Assembly: GCF_004339745.1 (NCBI RefSeq)
Contig: NZ_SMGP01000001.1
Coordinates: 4,712,001 to 4,776,000 of the forward strand
Length of the DNA stretch: 64,000 bases
DNA from: Paraburkholderia sp. BL9I2N2
GTDB taxonomy: Bacteria > Pseudomonadota > Gammaproteobacteria > Burkholderiales > Burkholderiaceae
Direction of reading: 5' to 3'
The translations under genes were made by a program, and so were the position numbers. Under the pieces are notes generated by a model. That model did not search any database. It was not told where the DNA came from and saw only the letters and a program-made list of their open reading frames with translations. This document shows positions 45,381 to 56,256 of this stretch, piece after piece; the stretch's first letter is position 1, and each line of letters opens with the position of its first letter.

Positions 45381-46667
45381 CTAACGCTCCGTGGAACCGG
45401 AGTGTTTGTAGAAACCGCTCATGAGTTCGATGAGCGTGTCACGGTTCTCGCTGCTCGCACGATTGAGCGCGTGCGTGGGACCGTGGATCAGTTTATTGGT
45501 GAGCGATTGCGACAGCGCTTCGAGCACGGCGGCCGGATCGTCGCCGCGTGCGAGCATTTTCTGCGCGCGTTCGACTTCGGCACGGCGCAGCACGTCGGCT
45601 TGCGTGTGCATATGGCGGATCACCGGCACGATGCTGCGCGCGTCCAGCCATTGCATGAAATTCTGCACGCGCGTTTCGATGATCGCTTCGGCCTGCGCGA
45701 CCGCGGCTTGCCGCGACGCATTGCCTTCGCGGACGATCGCGCCGAGGTCGTCGACGGTGTACAGGAACACGTCTTCGAGCTTGCCGACTTCGGGTTCGAT
45801 ATCGCGCGGAACGGCCAGATCGACCATGAAAATCGGCCGGTGGCGGCGCGCTTTGACAGCCCGCTCGACCGCGCCCAAGCCGATGATCGGCAAGGTGGAC
45901 GCCGTGCACGACACGATAATGTCGAACTCATGCATGCGCGACGGCAGCTCCGACAGCGGAATGGCCCGGCCGTTGAAGCGTTCGGCGAGACGCGTGCCGC
46001 GCTCGGCCGTGCGGTTGGCGACTACGAGTTCCTTCGGCTGCTGCGCGGCGAAATGCGTGGCGCACAACTCGATCATTTCGCCTGCGCCGATGAACAGCAC
46101 GCGCTGGTTCGAGACCTTGTCGAAAATCCGTTGGGCGAGGCGCACGGCGGCAGCTGCCATGGAAACCGACTGCGCGCCGATTTCAGTCGTGCTGCGCACT
46201 TCCTTCGCCACGGCGAAGGTGCGCTGAAACAGCTGGTTCAAATAGGTGCCGAGAGCGCCGGCTTCCGACGCGGTACGCACCGCATCCTTCATTTGTCCGA
46301 CGATTTGCGTCTCACCCAGCACCATCGAATCCAGCCCGGACGCGACGCGGAACGCGTGACGCACGGCTTCCGATTGCGGCAGCGCGTAGACGTGCGGCGC
46401 GAGTTGGTCGATGGGCAGGTTGTGGTACTTGGACAGCCACTGGATCGCGGCTTCGCGCGCGGCCTGGTCGTCGGTCGCGCAGTAAAGTTCGGTGCGATTG
46501 CACGTGGACAGAATTGCCGCTTCCGGCGCCGTGCGGGCCGACGGCCCCAGCCAGACGCTCTTGAAGGTGTCCAATGCAGGCTTGATCTGTTCGAGCGGAA
46601 ACGCCACGCGTTCGCGCAGGGCGACAGGCGCAGTGTGGTGATTGATTCCGATCGTTAGAAGCTGCAT
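45381..46667 (-). CDS. hemA: Glutamyl-tRNA reductase
   Basis: HemA reduces glutamyl-tRNA to glutamate semialdehyde, the first step of C5 haem synthesis. The 428-residue protein has LLTIGINHHTAPVALRERV, the nucleophilic Cys in ILSTCNRTELYCA, the MVLGETQIVGQMKDA segment, the NADPH fold RVLFIGAGEMIELCATHF and a helical dimer domain. It starts the minus-strand run hemA-prfA-prmC-grxD-ubiX, with 123 bases to prfA. Confidence 0.97.
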   Translation of the reverse strand: MQLLTIGINHHTAPVALRERVAFPLEQIKPALDTFKSVWLGPSARTAPEAAILSTCNRTELYCATDDQAAREAAIQWLSKYHNLPIDQLAPHVYALPQSEAVRHAFRVASGLDSMVLGETQIVGQMKDAVRTASEAGALGTYLNQLFQRTFAVAKEVRSTTEIGAQSVSMAAAAVRLAQRIFDKVSNQRVLFIGAGEMIELCATHFAAQQPKELVVANRTAERGTRLAERFNGRAIPLSELPSRMHEFDIIVSCTASTLPIIGLGAVERAVKARRHRPIFMVDLAVPRDIEPEVGKLEDVFLYTVDDLGAIVREGNASRQAAVAQAEAIIETRVQNFMQWLDARSIVPVIRHMHTQADVLRRAEVERAQKMLARGDDPAAVLEALSQSLTNKLIHGPTHALNRASSENRDTLIELMSGFYKHSGSTER

Positions 46668-46730
46668 TTGGGGGAGCTATGGTCTAGCCCAATATTATAG
46701 CGTTTCCACGATTTTCACATTGTGCGTGTC

Positions 46731-47441
46731 TTATTCCGCGTTTACAACGGCTTCCGGCGGGATCGCGTCGAGTTGATAGCCGTAGCCATACAGCGGCGTC
46801 AGGCAATAGCCGTGTTCAGGATGAAGCTGCAATTTGCTGCGCACGCGCGACGCGTGCGTGTCGACCGTGCGCGACCTTACGTCGCGGCGGCGCGTCCAGA
46901 CGTTTTCAAGAATATGCGCTCGCGACACCGGCCGCGAGAGATTGCTGAACAGCAGCAGCGCGAGGTGGAATTCCTTTGGCGTGAGCGTGACCGTTTGCTT
47001 ACGGAATGTGACGGCAAATTGCGCCGCATCGAACGCATATTCGCCGATGACGTCGCGCCGCCGGTTGGGCAGCCGCCGCAAGCCGGCACGGCGCAACAGC
47101 GCGTCCACGCGGGCAAGCATCTCCGGACCGCGGACCGGTTTGGTCAGGCAGTCGTCGGCGCCGGCGTGCAGCGCGGCGACAATCTGGCTTTCGCGTGGCG
47201 CCGACATCAGCACGATCACCGGCAAACCCGGCAGGATGGCGCGGGCGCGCGCGATGACGTCTTCGGCGGAGTGGTCGCCGGCCCAGCTTTCGGTGATGAG
47301 AAGGTCGAAGAATTCTTCGCTGGCGCGCGTCAGAAACGGCACGCTTGCGATGAAGTGCTGACACAGATGACCGCCGGCGAAGACCAGCCGGCCGACCAGT
47401 TCAGCATGCCGCAAGTCCGGCTCGATAAGGGCGATTCGCAT
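46731..47441 (-). CDS. OmpR-family response regulator with Glu at the phosphoacceptor site
   Basis: The 236-residue protein has a receiver domain (about 1-115) and a winged-helix DNA-binding domain (about 130-225, with LTPKEFHLALLLFSNLSRPV and TVDTHASRVRSKLQL). In the receiver the acid pocket (E7, D9), Ser80 and Lys101 (LTKPV) are present, but the position of the phosphorylated Asp is Glu51 in FFDLLITESWAGD. Glu can mimic phosphorylation, so it may be active without a kinase. No sensor kinase is adjacent. Targets are unknown. Confidence 0.86.
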   Translation of the reverse strand: MRIALIEPDLRHAELVGRLVFAGGHLCQHFIASVPFLTRASEEFFDLLITESWAGDHSAEDVIARARAILPGLPVIVLMSAPRESQIVAALHAGADDCLTKPVRGPEMLARVDALLRRAGLRRLPNRRRDVIGEYAFDAAQFAVTFRKQTVTLTPKEFHLALLLFSNLSRPVSRAHILENVWTRRRDVRSRTVDTHASRVRSKLQLHPEHGYCLTPLYGYGYQLDAIPPEAVVNAE

Positions 47442-47645
47442 GACGCACTTTCAGCGTGGCAACGACCGGGGACCAGGCTTTTCCGTAAGGCTCACAGCTT
47501 GCCTAACATCACCCCGACCCCTAAACTCAACCGCTATGCGGAAAGCGCCGTGCTGAACTTCTATAGTTAATGAGACAAAAATGCTAGCTGTGTTGGCCCC
47601 TTGCGCCCATGAGACGAATCCGAAACTGCGCGAGGCCAGCCGTTA

Positions 47646-47900
47646 ATGGGGTGGCCCGGCCTTGTAGTGTTGGGCGCGGCGATCGGCCTCGCGGGCTGGT
47701 GGTTGCATCCGCTGCGACGCGCGAGCCGCGCCCGGTGGTGGGTGGCGCTGCTGGCCGGCGTGCTGGGCGCGACCGTCGCGCACATGGCCGGCAATGTGAT
47801 TGGTCTCTTCCATGACGGTGATACGCTCGAATGGCCGGTTTGCACCGCCGTCGCGTTGATCGCCGTCGCCGTGACGGTCGGCTTGCTTTCCCGTCGATGA
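47646..47900 (+). CDS. Small membrane protein
   Basis: This 84-residue protein has three hydrophobic segments (about 4-20, 28-50, 64-80) separated by short basic loops, like small GlsB/YeaQ (transglycosylase-associated) proteins, although the match is weak. It lies 19 bases before the aminopeptidase gene and may be cotranscribed with it. I assign no function. Confidence 0.65.
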   Translation: MGWPGLVVLGAAIGLAGWWLHPLRRASRARWWVALLAGVLGATVAHMAGNVIGLFHDGDTLEWPVCTAVALIAVAVTVGLLSRR

Positions 47901-47919
47901 ATATTTGCAGGTGACTCCG

Positions 47920-49734
47920 ATGAATGCCCGACTCCCCGAAACTTCCTCCATTCCCGAACGTCTTGCCACCTTGCGCAACGCAATGGCGCGCGAAGGCGTC
48001 GCCGCCTACCTGGTGCCGTCCGCCGACCCGCATCTGTCCGAGTATCTGCCTGGGCGCTGGCAAGGCCGGCAGTGGCTGTCCGGCTTCACCGGCTCGGCCG
48101 GCACGCTGGTCGTGACCGCGGACTTCGCCGGCGTCTGGACAGACAGCCGTTATTGGGAACAGGCCAATGCGCAACTAGCCGGCACCGGCGTTCAGTTGAT
48201 GAAGATGACCGGCGGCCAGCAGACCGTGCCGCATTTCGAATGGCTCGCTCAGAACGTGCCGGCAGGCGCCACGGTCGGCGTGGACGGCGCCGTGCTCGGC
48301 GTGGCGGCGGCGCGGGCCTTGAGCCAGGCGCTGAGCGCGCGCGGCGTGCAACTGCGCACCGACGTCGATCTGTTCGACGCGATCTGGCCGCAGCGTCCGT
48401 CGCTGCCGGCGGCCGCCGTGTTCGAGCACGCCGCGCCGCATGCGAGCGTCGCCCGGTCGGACAAGCTCGCGCAAATTCGCCGCGCAATGGCGGACAAAGG
48501 CGCGCAATGGCACTTCATCTCCACGCTCGACGACCTCGCGTGGCTGCTGAATCTGCGCGGCGCCGACGTCAGCTACAACCCGGTGTTCGTGGCCCACGCG
48601 CTGATCGGTGTCGACCACGCGTCGCTGTTCGTCGCCGACGGCAAAGTGCCGCAGGCGTTGGCCGATGCGCTGGCGAAAGACAATATCAGCGTCGAGCCGT
48701 ATGCGAAGGCCGCGGACGCGCTGGCCGCGCTGCCCGCCGGCAGCACGCTGCTGATCGACCCGCGCCGCATCACGTTCGGCTCGCTGCAATCCGTGCCGTC
48801 GACGGTTACGGTGGTCGAAGCCGTCAATCCGTCCACCTTCTTCAAATCGCGCAAGACCGCGGCGGAAGCCGAGCATGTGCGCGAGACGATGGAACAGGAC
48901 GGCGCGGCGCTGGCGGAATTTTTCGCGTGGTTCGAAGGGGCGCTGGGCCGCGAGACGATCACCGAACTCACCATCGACGAGCGTCTGACGGCGGCTCGCG
49001 CGCGCCGTCCGGGTTTCGTGTCGCTGAGCTTTGCGACGATCGCCGGCTTCAACGCGAACGGCGCGATGCCGCACTACCGCGCCACCCAGGAATCGCATTC
49101 GGTGATCGAAGGCAACGGCCTGTTGCTGATCGATTCCGGCGCGCAGTATCTGAGCGGCACGACCGACATCACGCGCGTGGTGCCGATCGGCACCGTCAGC
49201 GAAGCGCAGCGACGCGATTTCACGATCGTGCTGAAGGGCACCATGGCGTTGTCGCGCGCGCAGTTCCCGCGCGGCATCCGTTCGCCGATGCTCGACGCGA
49301 TCGCCCGCGCGCCGATCTGGGAAGCCGGCGCCGATTACGGTCACGGCACCGGCCACGGCGTGGGCTATTTCCTGAACGTGCACGAAGGCCCGCAGGTGAT
49401 TTCGCACTACGCGCCGGCCGAACCGTGGACCGCGATGGAAGAAGGCATGATCACCTCGGTCGAACCGGGCATTTACCGTCCGGGCAAATGGGGCGTACGG
49501 ATCGAGAATCTCGTGCTGAACGTGCCGGCCGGTCAAACCGAGTTCGGCGATTTCCTCAAGTTCGAGACGTTGACGCTGTGCCCGATCGACACGCGCTGCC
49601 TCGATCTGTCGCTGCTGCGCGAGGACGAACGCGCGTGGCTGAACGCGTATCACGAGACCGTGCGTACTCGCCTGACGCCGCACGTGTCCGGCGACGCCAA
49701 AGCGTGGTTGGAGTTGCGCACGCAACCCATCTGA
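47920..49734 (+). CDS. Aminopeptidase P family Xaa-Pro aminopeptidase
   Basis: The 604-residue protein has two non-catalytic N-terminal domains (creatinase-like, with VPSADPHLSEYLPGRWQGRQ near the start) and a C-terminal pita-bread peptidase domain. The metal ligands are visible in LLIDSGAQYLSGTTDITRVV, GHGTGHGVGYFLNVHEGP and EEGMITSVEPGIY with the last Glu in WGVRIENLVLN. It removes N-terminal residues before proline in the cytosol. The long form (about 600) resembles eukaryotic XPNPEP1. The ATG at 47920 gives the typical N-terminus; a TTG five codons earlier is unlikely. Confidence 0.93.
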   Translation: MNARLPETSSIPERLATLRNAMAREGVAAYLVPSADPHLSEYLPGRWQGRQWLSGFTGSAGTLVVTADFAGVWTDSRYWEQANAQLAGTGVQLMKMTGGQQTVPHFEWLAQNVPAGATVGVDGAVLGVAAARALSQALSARGVQLRTDVDLFDAIWPQRPSLPAAAVFEHAAPHASVARSDKLAQIRRAMADKGAQWHFISTLDDLAWLLNLRGADVSYNPVFVAHALIGVDHASLFVADGKVPQALADALAKDNISVEPYAKAADALAALPAGSTLLIDPRRITFGSLQSVPSTVTVVEAVNPSTFFKSRKTAAEAEHVRETMEQDGAALAEFFAWFEGALGRETITELTIDERLTAARARRPGFVSLSFATIAGFNANGAMPHYRATQESHSVIEGNGLLLIDSGAQYLSGTTDITRVVPIGTVSEAQRRDFTIVLKGTMALSRAQFPRGIRSPMLDAIARAPIWEAGADYGHGTGHGVGYFLNVHEGPQVISHYAPAEPWTAMEEGMITSVEPGIYRPGKWGVRIENLVLNVPAGQTEFGDFLKFETLTLCPIDTRCLDLSLLREDERAWLNAYHETVRTRLTPHVSGDAKAWLELRTQPI

Positions 49735-49765
49735 TCGCGATCGGAAATCAGCTTACGGAGAGTGC

Positions 49766-50389
49766 ATGGCCATCAAGGCAGTGGTGTTCGATTTCGGCGG
49801 CGTGCTGATCGACTGGAGCCCGGAGTATCTGTATCGGGAACTGATCCCTGACGAGACCGCGCGCCGCTGGTTCCTGACTCACGTCTGCTCGATGGACTGG
49901 GTGATCCGTCAGGACGGCGGCCAGCCGATCGTCGAGGCCACCGCGGAACTGGTTGCGAAGTTTCCCGATCACGAAGCGCTGATCCGCGCGTTCTACGAAC
50001 GCTGGCACGACATGGTGGCCGGCGTGCTGGAAGAGGGTGTGGCGATCATGGAAAAGCTCGAAGCGGCCGAGGTGCCGCTCTTCGGGCTGACCAACTGGTC
50101 GGCGGAGACATTTCCGTATGCGTGGGAGCATTACCCGGTGCTGCGGCGGTTTCGCGACATCGTCGTCTCGGGGCGAGTGAAGATGGTGAAGCCAGATCCG
50201 GCCATTTTCGCGGCCATGCGCGAACGGATCGAGGCGCAAATGCCGGGCATCGAGCCCGGCGAACTCGTCTTCATTGACGACAACCTGAAGAACGCGGAGG
50301 CCGCAACCGCGCTCGGCTGGCACGGCGTGCATCACACCAGCGCCGCGCGAACCGAAGCGAAACTGCGCGAGTTGGGGCTGCCGGTTTAA
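49766..50389 (+). CDS. HAD-superfamily hydrolase
   Basis: This 207-residue phosphatase-type protein has the four HAD motifs: AVVFDFGGVLIDW (the second Asp of DxD is replaced by Gly, as in epoxide-hydrolase-N/YihX types), FGLTNWSAE, VKMVKPDPAIF and LVFIDDNLKNAEAA. It most resembles YihX-like sugar phosphate phosphatases. The substrate is unknown. It is 31 bases after the aminopeptidase gene. Confidence 0.87.
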   Translation: MAIKAVVFDFGGVLIDWSPEYLYRELIPDETARRWFLTHVCSMDWVIRQDGGQPIVEATAELVAKFPDHEALIRAFYERWHDMVAGVLEEGVAIMEKLEAAEVPLFGLTNWSAETFPYAWEHYPVLRRFRDIVVSGRVKMVKPDPAIFAAMRERIEAQMPGIEPGELVFIDDNLKNAEAATALGWHGVHHTSAARTEAKLRELGLPV

Positions 50390-50580
50390 GGCTGGGACGG
50401 TTCCGAAGAGATAGCGAGGCAGCTGCGTTCCAGTTTCAGCGCGTCTCGCAAATTGAAGGGAGACTGCGCGAGCTTGGGCCAGCAGTTCGAAGCTCGTGCG
50501 TTTCTGGCAGCAAAGCGGCGCGGCCGCGCTCCAACGGCGCTGCTTTAACTCTGCCCGCATCGACGCAGTTTTGCCCCGGC

Positions 50581-51702
50581 CTACTGCCCAAGCAGATTTT
50601 TCAACGCGTTCCCTAAGCCTTTCACAGTTTCCCCCGCGCCCTTTGCCACGCCCTCGACGCTCACTCCGAGCGCCTTCGCAAAGCCGGTGCCGATGCGCTT
50701 CATCAGGCCTTCCTGCACCGAGAATTTCGGGTCGCGCAAATTCCCATCCAGCACGAAATGCAACGTGATGTCGCCGTTGTGCGACTTGAGCGCGGCGACC
50801 GCAGCCTTGGTCGGAATCGACATGAAGGTGTCGAGCGGGTTGCCGGTGTCGGCGAGCTGCAGATTGTGGACCGTCACCGTGCCGGGTGCGTGCAACTGAT
50901 AGTTGCGTACCGTCGAGTCGACCGTCAGGTCAATCGTGCCGCCGGTCACTTGCGCCTTGGTGCCGGCCTTTTTGATCAGGTACGGGTCGAGCATCACGAT
51001 GTCGACGCCGCGCAGTTTGCTGGTGGTCTGCGAATCCTTGCTGGCGATCTTGATCCAGCCGGCGAACGACACGGTGCCCGTATGCGCCGGGCCTTTGATC
51101 GAGCCCGTGACATTGACGTTGGTCGGCTCAGTGAGGGCGGGCAGGTGCAGATTGTCGACGGTCGCGTTGGCATTGCTGACCGTCACTTTGAACGGCGGCG
51201 GCCCAACCGTCATGTCGTAGAAGTGGAAGTTGCCCTGCTCGAAGCTGATGTGATCGACCTGCTTTTCGCGGGGCGTGGACGCCGCCGCGCCGCTGGCTTC
51301 GATGTCGTATCGGTTCACCGATTCCCGCAGATTCGGCATCAAGCGAATCGTGCCGTCTTTGGTGCGCAGCACGGCGATATCGAAGCCGCGCACCACGACG
51401 CTACGGATATGCATGCGCCGCGCGATCAGATCGCGAATATCGGGCGTGACGGTGATTTCGTCCGCCCGTAGCGGATCGCCGGCCGGCCAACCGGGCGGCG
51501 CTTTGAGAAGAACGTTGGTGAGATGAACCGAGGTGAGGCCGACGTCGATGGTTTCGGCGCTGCCCAAGGGACCGAGCGCCGCGATCACGCGCTCCTTGAC
51601 CTCGCGTTGCGCGAACTGCAAGGCGCCAACCACGACGACGATCAGCACCAGCAGCACGCCGCCCACGGCGACGGCCCAGCGCTTGCCCTTCGACATCGCC
51701 AT
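50581..51702 (-). CDS. AsmA-like/DUF748 envelope protein
   Basis: The 373-residue protein has one N-terminal membrane helix (about residues 8-30) and a periplasmic, beta-rich body of AsmA or DUF748 type (VHLTNVLLKAPPGW, ITVTPDIRDLIARRMHIRSV, GNFHFYDMTVGPPPFKVTV). Its end has a Gly/Lys amphipathic helix (GAGETVKGLGNALKNLLGQ). Members are linked to lipid transport to the outer membrane. The ATG at 51702 has a strong GAGGAGG site; an ATG 20 codons upstream does not. Confidence 0.82.
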   Translation of the reverse strand: MAMSKGKRWAVAVGGVLLVLIVVVVGALQFAQREVKERVIAALGPLGSAETIDVGLTSVHLTNVLLKAPPGWPAGDPLRADEITVTPDIRDLIARRMHIRSVVVRGFDIAVLRTKDGTIRLMPNLRESVNRYDIEASGAAASTPREKQVDHISFEQGNFHFYDMTVGPPPFKVTVSNANATVDNLHLPALTEPTNVNVTGSIKGPAHTGTVSFAGWIKIASKDSQTTSKLRGVDIVMLDPYLIKKAGTKAQVTGGTIDLTVDSTVRNYQLHAPGTVTVHNLQLADTGNPLDTFMSIPTKAAVAALKSHNGDITLHFVLDGNLRDPKFSVQEGLMKRIGTGFAKALGVSVEGVAKGAGETVKGLGNALKNLLGQ

Positions 51703-51985
51703 GCTTGCCTCCTCGTCACCGCGTGGCGCGCGGCGTGGCAGTGATCGGCCTTGTGCGCTCATCGGGTGGGCGCGCCTAGAGATGTTCGTCCGGGCGGAAC
51801 GAGGAATGCACGCGTCTCGCCGCGATGACGTGTATCACGCCATGACACGCAATGCGTGTGCCCTACCGCTCATACCGTCGACGCCAGGTGTTTGCGGCGC
51901 ACGCCACGCTCGAGTGCCTTGAAAAACGGCCGTCGAGGCGGCCTGCGCGTCAGCCCAGCCAACGCGCAGGCCAGCCGGTCTCAGC

Positions 51986-53653
<1,668 letters not shown>

Positions 53654-53886
53654 TTGCTTGCAATAGACGTTGACGACGCCGGCCGCGTAGGGGCGGGCGA
53701 TCGTGGGTGGATGGGTAATCGGTGTCATGGCCGGGCGGAGCGCCCGGCGCCGGCCGGCGCGGCGTGAAGCATGGCGTCGAACTTCGCGGCGCCCCGCGCG
53801 CGGGCGGGTTCTTCAGGTGGCATTGTACTTCGGCAGGGGCGCCGGACGGCAGTGGGTGTCCGTCCGGCCAGGGCCCGCTCGGATGA

Positions 53887-54186
53887 TCAGAGCCAATCCG
53901 CGACACCGTCATGCCGCGAACACGTGCCGCTGCGATGCCGGCTGAAGCTGTACGTGGCATCGCGGCAGCGCGCGGTCGCGCCTTCCGGCGCCTTGCCGGA
54001 TAAGGAGCGGGCTGGCGCGTGCACCGTGTTGCCGTCGCGATTCGTATAGGTGTTGTGATTGCTGAGGTTCGCTTCGTCGGGCGTGGTGCCCGGTGCGACA
54101 TACGCGAACGCGGAGGACACGGTGAACAACAGCGCCGCGGCAGCTGCCGTGCAGGCGCGCAAGGTGTTACGAATCATGCCTGTCAT
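53887..54186 (-). CDS. DUF3761 secreted small protein
   Basis: This 99-residue protein has a signal peptide (IRNTLRACTAAAAALLFTVS, cleavage near AFA-Y) and a C-terminal DUF3761 module with RCRDATYSFSRHRSGTCSRH-GGVADWL-type residues (here HDGVADWL), two Cys and His. The function is unknown. I start it at 54186; an ATG three codons later (54177) is possible. The 200-codon longer frame is not supported. Confidence 0.83.
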   Translation of the reverse strand: MTGMIRNTLRACTAAAAALLFTVSSAFAYVAPGTTPDEANLSNHNTYTNRDGNTVHAPARSLSGKAPEGATARCRDATYSFSRHRSGTCSRHDGVADWL

Positions 54187-54236
54187 GGTCTTTCGAGTGC
54201 TTGTTATTCTGACCTCACGCGCGCTTTGCGAGCACT

Positions 54237-55325
54237 TCAATTCGCGCGCCGTCCGCTCGCCGGATCGAAGAAATGCAGATGCCGCGCGGGCAGCGCCACT
54301 TGCAGCGCCTCGCCTGCCGCGGGCCGATGCGCGTGCGGCAAACGCACCGTCACGTCGTGCTTGCCCCAGCGGCCGTGCGCGAGATTGTCCGCGCCGAGCA
54401 ATTCGCAGGAATCGACGGTGAGCGTCGCGTGCGGCGCATCCGCCTGGCCCGGGCTCATGTGTTCCGGACGAATGCCGAGCGTCCACTCGCGTCCTTTGGC
54501 GACTTCCCGGCCGATCGATGCGACGTCGGCCAACGGCAGCTTCGGACCGTTCCCAGCCACTTCAAAAACTGAGCCGTCATCCGACACGCGGCCTTCCAGC
54601 AAATTCATCCCCGGCGAACCGATGAAGCTCGCTACGAACACCGTGGCGGGCCGTTCATAGACATCGGTCGGCGCACCGATCTGCTCGGCGTGGCCCTTGT
54701 TCATCACGATCACACGCTGGGCCAACGTCATCGCTTCGATCTGATCGTGCGTCACGTACAGACTCGTCGTTGCAAGCCGCGCATGCAGGCGCTGGATTTC
54801 GAGCCGCATCTGCACGCGCAAGCGCGCGTCGAGATTCGACAACGGTTCGTCGAACAGGAACACGGCCGGCTCGCGCACGATCGCGCGCCCCATCGCGACA
54901 CGTTGGCGTTGCCCGCCGGATAGCTCGCGCGGCTTGCGCTGCAACAGCGCTTCGAGTTCGAGAATCTGCGCGGCGGCCTGCACGCGCTTTTCGATCTGCG
55001 CACGCTCGACACCCGCGATCTTCAGCGCATAGCCCATGTTCTCGGCCACGCTCATATGCGGATACAGCGCATAGTTCTGGAACACCATCGCGATGTTGCG
55101 ATCCTTCGGCTCAAGCTGATTGACCACTTTGCCGGCGATCGAAATATTGCCATCGGAGATGCGCTCGAGTCCCGCCACCATCCGCAGCAAGGTCGATTTG
55201 CCGCAACCGGACGGGCCGACCATCACGACGAACTCGCCGTCGGCGACGTCCACGTTGATGCCGTGCAACACGAACTGTTTGCCGTCGTAGGTTTTTTTCA
55301 CGCCTTGCAGAGTCAGTGCAGCCAT
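54237..55325 (-). CDS. ugpC: sn-Glycerol-3-phosphate import ATPase UgpC
   Basis: UgpC powers uptake of glycerol-3-phosphate through UgpAE. The 362-residue ATPase has MVGPSGCGKSTLLRMVAGLE, LSGGQRQRVAMGRAIVREP, VFLFDEPLSNLDARLRVQ and a C-terminal MalK-like regulatory domain. The ugp identity rests on the neighbours, because sugar importers have very similar ATPases. It is the last of the ugpBAEC genes and is 86 bases from ugpE. Confidence 0.93.
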   Translation of the reverse strand: MAALTLQGVKKTYDGKQFVLHGINVDVADGEFVVMVGPSGCGKSTLLRMVAGLERISDGNISIAGKVVNQLEPKDRNIAMVFQNYALYPHMSVAENMGYALKIAGVERAQIEKRVQAAAQILELEALLQRKPRELSGGQRQRVAMGRAIVREPAVFLFDEPLSNLDARLRVQMRLEIQRLHARLATTSLYVTHDQIEAMTLAQRVIVMNKGHAEQIGAPTDVYERPATVFVASFIGSPGMNLLEGRVSDDGSVFEVAGNGPKLPLADVASIGREVAKGREWTLGIRPEHMSPGQADAPHATLTVDSCELLGADNLAHGRWGKHDVTVRLPHAHRPAAGEALQVALPARHLHFFDPASGRRAN

Positions 55326-55410
55326 GCCGTTTTAGCCTTTCGTTACGTGCCGCGGATCGCGCGGTGTTGTGATTTCAATGCCGGAAGAAGCTCGCTCAAA
55401 CGGGCGCCGC

Positions 55411-56256
55411 TTACTTCTCCGCGTCCACGAGTCCGCGCACGAACCAGCGCTGCATCGTCAGCACGACTGCGAGCGGCGGCAGCATGGCGAGCAGCGTTGC
55501 GGTCATTACCAGATGCCATTCGGTCGCGGTGTCGCCCGACGCGATCATGCTTTTGATGCCGACCACGGCCGTGGTCAGCGATTGCTGGCTCGTGATCAGA
55601 ATCGGCCACAGGTACTGATTCCAGCCGTAGATGAACGTGATCACGAACAGGGCAGCCATGTTCGTCTTCGACAGCGGCAAGACGACGTCCCAGAAGAACC
55701 GCATGGCGCCGGCGCCGTCGATGCGCGCGGCTTCCATCAATTCGTCCGGCAGCGTCATGAAGAACTGGCGGAACAGGAAGGTTGCGGTGGCCGAGGCGAT
55801 CAGTGGCAACGTCAAACCGCTATACGTATTGCTCAGATGCATCGACGACACGACTTGCACGGTCGGAAAGATCCGCACTTCGACCGGCAGCATCAGCGTA
55901 ATGAAGATCAGCCAGAACGCGAGGTTGCGAAACGGGAAACGGAAGAACACGATCGCGTACGCGGAGATCATCGACACGGCGATCTTGCCGATCGAAATCA
56001 CCAGCGCCATCACGAGGCTGTTGAACAGCATGCGGCCGAACGGCGCCGCCGCGTTGCCGCTGCCTTGCGACCAGACGGTCGCGATGTTCTCGAACAGATG
56101 CGTGCTCGGCACCAGCGAAAGCGGCACGCTGAACACTTCGTGCTCGCTCATGGTCGCCGCGCAGAACGCGACGTACACCGGAAACACCACCAGCACGACG
56201 CCCAGAATCAGCACCGCGTGGCAGAAGAGGTCGAAACCGCGGCGGTTCTCGATCAT
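55411..56256 (-). CDS. ugpE: sn-Glycerol-3-phosphate ABC permease UgpE
   Basis: This 281-residue inner-membrane permease has about six helices and the EAA loop MEAARIDGAGAMRFFWDVVL that contacts the ATPase. Its ATG overlaps the ugpA stop. The MalG-type shape and operon position give the call. Confidence 0.94.
   Translation of the reverse strand: MIENRRGFDLFCHAVLILGVVLVVFPVYVAFCAATMSEHEVFSVPLSLVPSTHLFENIATVWSQGSGNAAAPFGRMLFNSLVMALVISIGKIAVSMISAYAIVFFRFPFRNLAFWLIFITLMLPVEVRIFPTVQVVSSMHLSNTYSGLTLPLIASATATFLFRQFFMTLPDELMEAARIDGAGAMRFFWDVVLPLSKTNMAALFVITFIYGWNQYLWPILITSQQSLTTAVVGIKSMIASGDTATEWHLVMTATLLAMLPPLAVVLTMQRWFVRGLVDAEK

Noticed and set aside
48175..49725. A 516-codon minus-strand open frame opposite the aminopeptidase
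   Set aside because: No recognisable domain, composition of an antisense shadow, and no ribosome site.
48072..49808. A 578-codon plus-strand open frame overlapping the aminopeptidase gene
   Set aside because: It is Arg/Gly/Ala-rich shadow coding in the second frame of a gene with clear catalytic motifs; high GC leaves alternative frames open.
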